Virus record (IMG/VR): IMGVR_UViG_3300010391_000197
Location: 1-32,856 of that record
DNA: 32,856 nt
Source: a virus
Direction: 5' to 3' (one strand)
This document shows positions 13,849-19,931 of the stretch, piece by piece. Position 1 is the first letter of the stretch; every line of letters starts with the position of its first letter. The notes below the pieces were generated by a model that did not search any database, was not told the DNA's origin, and saw only the letters and a list, made by a program, of their open reading frames with translations. A program made the translations under genes and the position numbers.

Positions 13849-14237
13849 GCGTGACGATCGAAGGCTTGGCGGAGGCACAGCGCCGCTTCTCGCTGCTCAC
13901 CCAGAAGATGCAGCGGGAAGTGCTACGCACGGCCCTGAGGGCAGCCGCACGGCCTGTGATGCACGAAGCGAAAGCCCGCGTCGCGGTGGATACCGGCCAA
14001 CTGAGGAGCGATATCGCGATCAGCGTGTCCGTCAAGCAGGCGACGAACGCGGAGGCGCTGATCGGCTTCCGCAAGCGCAGCTATTACGGCCAGTTCGTCG
14101 AGCTCGGGACATCGAAGATGCCCGGCCGGCCGTTCCTGCGGCCAGCGCTCGACAGTGCGGGAGATGAGGCGGTGCAGGTGCTCGGCCGCGAATTAGTGGA
14201 GCAGATCGATCGTGTGGCGAGCAGGGCGGGACTCTGA
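13845..14237 (+). CDS. HK97 gp10-family head-tail protein
   Basis: This 130-aa protein belongs to the HK97-gp10_like family, which acts in tail completion at the head-tail interface. Signs are a helical N-terminus (EAQRRFSLLTQKMQREV), the motif ARVAVDTGQLRSDIAI around residues 45-60, and SYYGQFVELGTSKMPGRPFL near 85-105. The GTG start overlaps the previous stop, and the stop overlaps the next ATG by one base. Confidence 0.9.
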   Translation: MSVTIEGLAEAQRRFSLLTQKMQREVLRTALRAAARPVMHEAKARVAVDTGQLRSDIAISVSVKQATNAEALIGFRKRSYYGQFVELGTSKMPGRPFLRPALDSAGDEAVQVLGRELVEQIDRVASRAGL

Positions 14238-14638
14238 TGCCGGACATACAGCAAGCGATCTTCTCACAGTTGACGAATTTCGCCGGCTTGTCCGCGCTGA
14301 TCGCCGCCCGCGCGTACCCGCTGATGCTGCCGCAGAATCCGACGCTGCCGGCCGTCGTCTACCAGATAATCAGCAACGAACGCGAGGAGTTGCACGGCGG
14401 GCAGACCGGCGACGCGCGGCCGCGCTTCCAGATCACGTGCTGGGCGGCCACACAAGCGGCTGTGGCGGCCGTGGCCACGCAGGTACGGCTCGCCGTCATG
14501 TCGATGGCCGCGTCGGTCGCCAGCGTGACGATCAAGGGCACGTACAACGCCGGCGAGACGCACATCTACGAGCCGGACACGAAACGATACGGCGTCGCGC
14601 TGGACTTCTTCGTCGCGCACGAGGAGGCGGTCGCGTGA
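14237..14638 (+). CDS. Tail terminator / completion protein (DUF3168-like)
   Basis: A 133-aa protein with the pattern of the DUF3168 tail-completion family: an N-terminal helix (IQQAIFSQLTNFAGLSALIA), ARAYPLMLPQNPTLPAVVYQ, a central RPRFQITCWA strand, and a last strand KRYGVALDFFVAHEE. It probably caps the tail tube. Order after gp10-like and before the tail-tube gene is standard, although an accessory block of five genes intervenes here. Confidence 0.87.
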   Translation: MPDIQQAIFSQLTNFAGLSALIAARAYPLMLPQNPTLPAVVYQIISNEREELHGGQTGDARPRFQITCWAATQAAVAAVATQVRLAVMSMAASVASVTIKGTYNAGETHIYEPDTKRYGVALDFFVAHEEAVA

Positions 14639-14988
14639 GCAGAAATGACGGCAGCTTCCGCGTCACGCTCTATCAAGCGGCGGTGCTCGACGCGTTCGAT
14701 GCACTAGTCTGGCAAAACGGAATCATCGCCCGCGAACTCGCGGTCGTGATCAGTGAGCTGAAAAAGCTCAACAGGAGAATGGCGAAGATGGCAACAGCGG
14801 AACAGGTAGCGGCCCTGACGGCGAAGGTGGACGAACTGGAGACGGCCGAGACGGCGGAAGAAGCGCAGATCACGGCGGTACTGGAAGAGCTGCGGGCGCA
14901 TCAGGCCGACGCACCGGATCCCGCGCTTGACGCGCAGATCGCGCGGCTGGACGCGCTCAAGGCGAAGATCGAAGGGATCGTCCCGTAG
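14635..14988 (+). CDS. Coiled-coil protein of unknown role
   Basis: A 117-aa protein starting at GTG 14635 (GTGA overlap). The first half is helical; residues about 49-117 form a Glu/Ala/Leu heptad-like stretch (ALTAKVDELETAETAEEA, IARLDALKAKIEGI) typical of small trimeric coiled coils in phages. An internal ATG pair near 14779 could also start a shorter product. No enzyme motif is present. It may be a fibre or stalk component, or an assembly factor. Confidence 0.7.
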   Translation: MSRNDGSFRVTLYQAAVLDAFDALVWQNGIIARELAVVISELKKLNRRMAKMATAEQVAALTAKVDELETAETAEEAQITAVLEELRAHQADAPDPALDAQIARLDALKAKIEGIVP

Positions 14989-15378
14989 ATGCGGATCATC
15001 CTCTGCGACAATTGCGGTGCGCGAGTGATGGGAGCGATCGCTAAGATCGACCGCTCCGCGCTCGACTTCTGCTCGCGATCATGCGCAGAGGAGAAAGTCC
15101 GCGGCGTGCCGTCGTCCGGCGGCGGGGGCTGCATGCACGAGGACAACATGGACGGCACGGCACACGATACGCCGGTGAGCTTCCGGCATCTCGTGTGCCG
15201 GGCCTGCGGGTTCGACCGGATGGAGCCCGCAGACGACGAGAAGGCTTGCGAGCACGATTGGATCAACGTGACCCTGCACGGCGCGAACGTTGGACAGCGT
15301 GCTGAGCTGTGCATGTACTGCGGGACAGGCCGGGTGATCGTGGACGTAGCAGCCGCGCTGGAGGAAACGACGGCATGA
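14989..15378 (+). CDS. Multi-cysteine zinc-finger protein
   Basis: A 129-aa protein with several potential zinc sites: C6-C9 with C28-C32, then two similar half-sites of the form C-x-H-(E/D) followed by CxxCG, namely C48-H50 with C70-C73 and C87-H89 with C108-C111. The repeated pattern suggests three small zinc modules. ATG 14989 directly follows the coiled-coil stop. It heads a block with two methyltransferases and a glycosyltransferase, so it might guide those enzymes to substrate; that is inference. Confidence 0.75.
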   Translation: MRIILCDNCGARVMGAIAKIDRSALDFCSRSCAEEKVRGVPSSGGGGCMHEDNMDGTAHDTPVSFRHLVCRACGFDRMEPADDEKACEHDWINVTLHGANVGQRAELCMYCGTGRVIVDVAAALEETTA

Positions 15379-15833
15379 CCGGACAGGTGCGGGCCTGGGT
15401 GGAGCGCATCGTCGGCGAGTACCGGCCGTGTGCTCCCGTGCTGGAAGTCGGCGCGCACAACATCAACGGCACGGTGCGCGACCTCTTCCCGGTGCCGTAC
15501 ACGGGGCTGGATGCCGAGGCCGGCGAGGGCGTCGACGTCGTGGGCGACGTGCTGACGCACCATTTCGGCGAAGAGTTCGCCACGATCGTCTCCGTGGAGA
15601 CGCTGGAGCACGTCACGGAGCCCTGGACGGCGCTGGCGCGCATGGGCCGCTGGCTGCGGCCCGGCGGGCACCTGATCATCGCCGCGCCCTTCATGCACGG
15701 GTTGTGCAACCACCCGCGCGACTACTGGCGGTTCACGGACCAGGCGATCGCGTACCTATTCGGTTATGCCGGGTTGAAGACGCTGATAGCGGAGATGGAC
15801 GAGGCGCACGCGTACGGCGTGGCGACGAAGTAA
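15375..15833 (+). CDS. SAM-dependent methyltransferase (type 11-like)
   Basis: A 152-aa class I methyltransferase. Motif I is VLEVGAHNING at about 23-33, followed by the acidic strand YTGLDAEAGEGVDVVGD, the motif IVSVETLEHVTEPW and LRPGGHLIIAAPF. The length is short for the family and the substrate is unknown; such proteins beside CgeB-type glycosyltransferases often act on sugars or small molecules rather than DNA. The start ATG 15375 overlaps the zinc-finger stop. Confidence 0.85.
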   Translation: MTGQVRAWVERIVGEYRPCAPVLEVGAHNINGTVRDLFPVPYTGLDAEAGEGVDVVGDVLTHHFGEEFATIVSVETLEHVTEPWTALARMGRWLRPGGHLIIAAPFMHGLCNHPRDYWRFTDQAIAYLFGYAGLKTLIAEMDEAHAYGVATK

Positions 15834-16469
15834 GTGGTTACGGCGCGACGACGGAAGTGCCGGGCATGTACGCACAACCTCATCGGCATGTGCCCGCACT
15901 GGAGTAAGAAGGGGACTCGCGTGAACGGCAAACGGAACGGGCTGGTGGTCATCGAACGAAACGATGACGAATCCAAGGTCAAGATTGACATCGGCGCCGG
16001 CGCGCGGACGAATGAGGGTTACATCCGCCTCGATGTGGTGCCGTATTTTCGGCCGGAGTTGATGGCGGCGTTGACGACGCTGCCCTTCGCCCGCGATTCC
16101 GTCGATCAGATCATCTGCCATCACGTGCTGGAGCACCTCGAACGAAAAGACCTGATCCCGGCAATGAACGAGATGCACCGCGTGCTGAAGCCGGGCGGTA
16201 TTGCCGAGATCGAAGTGCCGTTGTTCCCGTTCTGGCAGGCGATCGCCGACCCGACGCACGTCAGCTTCTTCGTGTCGCAGACGTTCGACTACTTCTGCAC
16301 GAATCCCGACCTGGAGTACAAGCGCGACCAGAAGAACTACGACTTCATCGTCAAGGAACGCCGAGAGCACATGATGCTCTACGGCATCCGGCCGTGGGAG
16401 CTGGTGCGGCGGATGCGCTTCGGGACGGGCGAGATCGAACGCATCGAGATGGAGAAGGTGGACGCGTGA
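15834..16469 (+). CDS. SAM-dependent methyltransferase with N-terminal Cys motif
   Basis: A 211-aa protein. Residues 9-22 hold CRACTHNLIGMCPH, a possible zinc knuckle. The methyltransferase core follows: KIDIGAGARTNEGYIRLD (about 49-66), LPFARDSVDQIICHHVLEHL (about 83-102) and HRVLKPGGIAEIEVP. GTG 15834 directly follows the previous stop; a second GTG at 15921 with a GGGG-rich upstream region would drop the Cys motif. I prefer the longer form because the cysteines look selected. Substrate unknown. Confidence 0.83.
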   Translation: MVTARRRKCRACTHNLIGMCPHWSKKGTRVNGKRNGLVVIERNDDESKVKIDIGAGARTNEGYIRLDVVPYFRPELMAALTTLPFARDSVDQIICHHVLEHLERKDLIPAMNEMHRVLKPGGIAEIEVPLFPFWQAIADPTHVSFFVSQTFDYFCTNPDLEYKRDQKNYDFIVKERREHMMLYGIRPWELVRRMRFGTGEIERIEMEKVDA

Positions 16470-17494
16470 AGATCCTCTGCGTCTCGTCGCCGCATGCCTA
16501 CACGACGAGGGACTGCTGGCAGAAGGTGATGAAGGGACTGCGGCTGAACGGCGCCGACGTGATCCCGTTCGACCTGCTGCCCCGCTACAACATCTACGAC
16601 AATCTGATCCAGTTCGCGGAGAAGGAAGAGTTCGAACTGCCCGAGGCCTTCAAGATCAACTTGCTGGCCTGCGAGCCTGTGTTCGGCGCCGCGCACGCCT
16701 ACGACGTCGACGCCGTGATGGTCACCTCGCCGCAGTATTTCCCGATGACGATCATCGACATGCTGCGCAAAGATGGCTTCAAGACAATCGCCTACTTCAC
16801 GGAGTGTCCGTACGAAGACTCGCTGCCCGCGCCGATGCAGGCCTCGCATTTCGATTACGTGTTCGTCAACGACCGCAACTCCGTCGGGCTGTTCCAGTCC
16901 TTCGCCCGGAAGGGCTGCTGGTACCTGCCGCATTCGTACGACCCCGACGTCCACAATGCCGTGGGCGATGAGGAGCGAGACGACAACGTGCTCTTCGTCG
17001 GCACGGGCTATGCGAACCGCCGGCAGTTCTTCCAGAAGATCGATTGGACAGGGATCAAGCTCGACTTGTACGGCATGTGGTGGATGCCGTCGCGCTCGAA
17101 GCTCCGGCCGTTCGTCCGCGGCGACGTGCAGCCGAACGAGAACGTGGCGGAGATGTACCGGCACGCCGGCACGACGATCTCGATCCACCGCACGCAACGC
17201 TGGGTCGATGCGGGCCAAGTGATCGATGAGAACGAAGCGTTCAGCGCCGGCCCGCGCACATACGAGGCGGCGGCCTGCGGCATCTATCAGGTGAGCGATT
17301 ACCGCCGGGAGATTGAGGAGATCTTCGGCGAGTCGGTGCGGTTCTACTCGACACCGCGCGAGCTGGAAGCGGAACTGCGCCGGGCGGTCGAGGACCCGGC
17401 ATGGCGCAAGAACATGGCGCGCAAACAAGCGGAGGCGATCCGTCCCTACACCTGTCAGCAGCGCATGGCGACGGTCATGGAGGCCGTCGCATAG
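16466..17494 (+). CDS. CgeB-like glycosyltransferase
   Basis: A 342-aa protein resembling CgeB/GT4-type glycosyltransferases. The N-terminal Rossmann half has ILCVSSPHAYTTRDC and VDAVMVTSPQYFP; the C-terminal half has NVLFVGTGYANRRQFF (about 172-187), the donor-site-like GPRTYEAAACGIYQVSD (about 259-275) and the family ending EELEAELRRAVEDPAWR-like helix. It probably transfers a sugar from a nucleotide donor to a virion or cell-surface target. It starts in a GTGA overlap with the methyltransferase and precedes the tail-tube gene, suggesting glycosylation of a tail or capsid protein; this is inference. Confidence 0.82.
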   Translation: MKILCVSSPHAYTTRDCWQKVMKGLRLNGADVIPFDLLPRYNIYDNLIQFAEKEEFELPEAFKINLLACEPVFGAAHAYDVDAVMVTSPQYFPMTIIDMLRKDGFKTIAYFTECPYEDSLPAPMQASHFDYVFVNDRNSVGLFQSFARKGCWYLPHSYDPDVHNAVGDEERDDNVLFVGTGYANRRQFFQKIDWTGIKLDLYGMWWMPSRSKLRPFVRGDVQPNENVAEMYRHAGTTISIHRTQRWVDAGQVIDENEAFSAGPRTYEAAACGIYQVSDYRREIEEIFGESVRFYSTPRELEAELRRAVEDPAWRKNMARKQAEAIRPYTCQQRMATVMEAVA

Positions 17495-17509
17495 GGAAGG
17501 AGATCGCCA

Positions 17510-17929
17510 GTGAGTAGCCTCGCAGGAAAGCACTCATCCGTATATTGGGGTTCAGCCGCCGTCGCCCCGCGGCGCATCGACAAGACGCGCAACATCTCGA
17601 TCGATATGGGCACTGACTTCGTGGACGACACCGTCCACGGGTCGCAGGTGCGCACGTTCCAGCCGACGTTCCCGTCATTCGGCGCGACCGTGACGGGCCT
17701 GTACGACACCGCGACCGCGGCGACGACGGGGTCGAAGCAGATCATCGATGACGCGCTGGCGGGACAGTCCGGCACCTGGTCGCTCTATATGGGCAACATC
17801 AGCCGGTACATCACGGGTTCGGGCTACGTCAGCGTCAACGAGTACGGCGCACCGTTCGATGACATGTCGACGTTCAACTTCGCGATCAAGTCGCTCGGAA
17901 CGGTGAGCAACTACCAGATCGGCGGATAG
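17510..17929 (+). CDS. Probable major tail (tube) protein
   Basis: A 139-aa protein with strong AAGGAG 7 bases before GTG 17510. It is beta-rich with YWGSAAVAPRRIDKTRNISI, EYGAPFDDMSTFNFAIKS and few charged clusters. Position (after tail terminator and accessory block, before tail chaperones and tape measure) is that of the tail-tube subunit. Family similarity is weak by eye, so the call rests mainly on gene order and the strong ribosome site. Confidence 0.72.
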   Translation: MSSLAGKHSSVYWGSAAVAPRRIDKTRNISIDMGTDFVDDTVHGSQVRTFQPTFPSFGATVTGLYDTATAATTGSKQIIDDALAGQSGTWSLYMGNISRYITGSGYVSVNEYGAPFDDMSTFNFAIKSLGTVSNYQIGG

Positions 17930-17947
17930 GCCGAGAGCGGAGGGCCG

Positions 17948-18274
17948 GTGAGGTCGAAGGATGGCGGGCTGCGCGCCGTGCCTGGCGACGTGGCGGAGGT
18001 CTGGCAACACGGCCGCAAGGTCGGTGTCGTCTTCCGCTGGACGCTGACGGGCTTCGATGGCGCGTGGAAGGCGAGCGCGGTGAAGTCGCGGTTCGAGCCG
18101 GACTTCGACGGCGACGAGGTGGAGCTGCGGTTCTTCATCACGTCGAAGAGTTCCGAGGCCGTGTCGTTCATCGGCCGGGGGCACGTGCTCAACCCGGTGT
18201 GCGAAGGGGAAATCAGGTACAGCGAGGTGTCCATCGTGGGCACCTCGCTGCGCCTGGAAACAGCGCGCGTGTAG
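17948..18274 (+). CDS. Hypothetical 108-aa protein downstream of tail tube
   Basis: A beta-strand-rich protein (VVFRWTLTGFDGAWKAS, DEVELRFFITS, GEIRYSEVSIVGTSLRLE) starting at GTG 17948 with GGAGGG upstream. No family is recognised. Between tail tube and chaperones one often finds a second tube-like or tail-assembly protein, which is a fair guess only. Confidence 0.7.
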   Translation: MRSKDGGLRAVPGDVAEVWQHGRKVGVVFRWTLTGFDGAWKASAVKSRFEPDFDGDEVELRFFITSKSSEAVSFIGRGHVLNPVCEGEIRYSEVSIVGTSLRLETARV

Positions 18275-18292
18275 CGAGAGAGGAGAGGCGGA

Positions 18293-18667
18293 ATGCCTGA
18301 TGACGTAGTGAGAGCGCCGGTGAAGCGCGTCGAGTTGAGCAACGGGCAGTGGGCGGAGATCCGGCTGAACGTGAGCGCGGCTGATCTCTATGCGACGCAA
18401 CTGGCGCGCGTGCGTGAGCGTCGCGAGTTCGATCTGTTTCTCGACACGCTGGCGAGCTTCAAAACGAAGATCGTGCAGTGGAGCCTCGGGCCGGTGACGC
18501 AGGACCTCGTGGATGGTCTGTCCGAAGAGGATACCTTCACGCTCGCGCAGGCGATCGTCGCCGGCGACGCGAAAGAGGAAGTCCCAAACGAATCGGCCCC
18601 TTCGTCCGCTGGTACGGCGCCGAAGGGGAAGAGAGGCACCGTTACGAGCGACCCGCCGAGTGGGTGA
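18293..18667 (+). CDS. Tail assembly chaperone, unshifted product (G-like)
   Basis: This 124-aa protein coats the tape measure during tail assembly. It starts at ATG 18293 after AGAGGAG and has a typical helical body (ADLYATQLARVRERREFDLFLDTL). The tail after residue 99 is Ser/Pro/Gly-rich and disordered, as expected for the non-shifted form. A CCCAAAC slippery heptamer lies at codons 97-99, from which a minority of ribosomes should continue in the -1 frame. Confidence 0.88.
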   Translation: MPDDVVRAPVKRVELSNGQWAEIRLNVSAADLYATQLARVRERREFDLFLDTLASFKTKIVQWSLGPVTQDLVDGLSEEDTFTLAQAIVAGDAKEEVPNESAPSSAGTAPKGKRGTVTSDPPSG

Positions 18668-18858
18668 TCTCGCAAATCTGCGAGGCGTTCGGCTGCCCGC
18701 CGGACGTGGCGATGCGACAGGACGTGAGGCTGTGCATGGACATCATCGTGATGCGGCAGTACGCGGAACTCTCGTCGATGGAGGCATCAGGCGCGAAGCT
18801 CAGCGGCCATCAGATGCGTTTCCTGTTCGCGATGGAACAGATGGCGGAGGGGAGTTAA
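18293..18858 (+). CDS. Tail assembly chaperone, -1 frameshift fusion (GT-like)
   Basis: Ribosomes that slip by -1 at CCCAAAC join residues 1-99 of the short chaperone to 89 residues read from 18589 to 18858, giving about 188 aa. The downstream part begins RIGPFVRWYG, continues PAEWVISQICEAFGCPPDV and ends FAMEQMAEGS; it has no start codon or ribosome site of its own that fits. This mirrors lambda G/GT, where the extension recruits tail-tube protein. The stop TAA nests with the stop of the opposite-strand lipoprotein gene in a TTAA. Confidence 0.87.
18583..18589 (+). promoter_or_regulatory. -1 ribosomal frameshift slippery site CCCAAAC
   Basis: The heptamer is in the right phase (C CCA AAC in the zero frame), so both tRNAs can re-pair on CCC AAA. 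The -1 frame is open from here to 18858. It is placed about 80 bases before the zero-frame stop, as in other phage chaperone pairs. Confidence 0.88.
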
Positions 18859-19298
18859 GGGTTGAGGGCGTCGTACGTCAGTCTAATCACGGCATCGTTA
18901 GCGGCGGCCAATGCATCTTTTGCTTGAGTGAATTCGAGTTTAATCGTATGATCGTCCTCCTCCCGAGCGAAGGCCAAAAATCCATCGAGCATTCGATTGA
19001 ATGCAGTCACCAGATTTATCTTCGCCACCATCGCGCACTCGGGAACCTTCGCGTTCTGAACGGCTTGTCGCGATTCCTGCATATCGGCGATGACGCTGGT
19101 AAGGGCAATTCGACTAGTCGCTCCGCCGCGTTCGAATTGGTCGCTGAGATCGCTCATATAGGGCTGAAGTGCCGCGAGAGCGGCAGTTGCGTCTGCGCCA
19201 CCACAGTGCCCCGGAGATGGAGTAGGTCGCCCGCTAGACGATCCGTCGCAAGCAGATGCGAAGATCGCGGCGACTATGGCGAGAAGAATGCATTTCAC
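18855..19298 (-). CDS. Small lipoprotein on the opposite strand (moron candidate)
   Basis: A 147-aa protein is encoded against the direction of every other gene. From GTG 19298 it begins with a lipoprotein signal (MKCILLAIVAAIFASAC), with Cys17 as the likely lipidated residue after a FASA lipobox. A Ser/Gly/Pro linker follows, then a helical domain (DATAALAALQPYMSDL, TAFNRMLDGFLAFAREE, TQAKDALAAANDAVIR) with a second Cys pair near C27 and C84. A longer TTG start at 19334 would place the signal internally. DNA here is less GC-rich than the flanks. By analogy with phage lipoprotein morons it may block superinfection or alter the host envelope; that is inference. Confidence 0.75.
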   Translation of the reverse strand: MKCILLAIVAAIFASACDGSSSGRPTPSPGHCGGADATAALAALQPYMSDLSDQFERGGATSRIALTSVIADMQESRQAVQNAKVPECAMVAKINLVTAFNRMLDGFLAFAREEDDHTIKLEFTQAKDALAAANDAVIRLTYDALNP

Positions 19299-19352
19299 AG
19301 CATCGAGCGTACGCCTGTCCGTTCGGGAATGCAACAGGGGGCGTCAAGCTAA

Positions 19353-19931
19353 ATGGCCACCCTGGCGAATCTGAACGTCAAGACGGGGCCGAAGCCGAAG
19401 GGCCTTGAAGCCCGATTTTGGCCCAAAGTGCGACGGACGATGGATCCGGACGCTTGCTGGGAATGGCAAGGATATCGGAATCCACGAGGCTATGGGACGA
19501 TCGGCGCTGGTAGCCGCGATGAGTCGATGTTGCTCGCGCACCGTGTTGCTTATGAAATAGCTAACGGAGCGATCCCGCTCGATAAGCCCCACATCTGTCA
19601 TCACTGCGATAATCCGCCGTGCTGTAACCCGCGCCATCTTTTCGCTGGTACTCGGTCGGACAACATGCGTGATTGCGTTTCAAAGCGGAGGCACGTTGGC
19701 GCCGTGTGCCCCGAACGCTTAGCGCGGGGCGACCGCAATGGAAGCCGAAGACATCCCGAGAAGCGTTTACGCGGAGAACAGCACCCGATGTCGCGACTCT
19801 GCGAGGCTGATGTCTTAGCGATTCGCTCGCGCTCTGGGCAATCGGTTTCTGCGCTCGCACGCGAGTTCGATGTGGGACGTACGACCGTACAGCGAGTCCT
19901 TGATCGCGACACTTGGAGACACGTGCCATAA
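19353..19931 (+). CDS. HNH homing-type endonuclease with C-terminal HTH
   Basis: A 192-aa endonuclease of the HNH_3 type: AHRVAYEIANGAIP at 62-75, the zinc/catalytic block HICHHCDNPPCCNPRHLF at 80-97 and GTRSDNMRDC, followed by a helix-turn-helix (VSALAREFDVGRTTVQRVLD, about 165-184) that likely helps site binding. The first ten residues (MATLANLNVK) are not typical of the family; they match the start of the tape-measure protein that follows (TLANLNV). The gene therefore seems to have inserted just after the tape-measure start and taken over its initiation region. Lower GC than its neighbours supports transfer. Confidence 0.88.
   Translation: MATLANLNVKTGPKPKGLEARFWPKVRRTMDPDACWEWQGYRNPRGYGTIGAGSRDESMLLAHRVAYEIANGAIPLDKPHICHHCDNPPCCNPRHLFAGTRSDNMRDCVSKRRHVGAVCPERLARGDRNGSRRHPEKRLRGEQHPMSRLCEADVLAIRSRSGQSVSALAREFDVGRTTVQRVLDRDTWRHVP

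Noticed and set aside
19353-19931. Group I or II intron, or intein, carrying the HNH gene in the tape measure
   Set aside because: The tape-measure N-terminus is duplicated rather than split, no intron core or intein splice motifs are visible, and the HNH frame stops before the tape measure.
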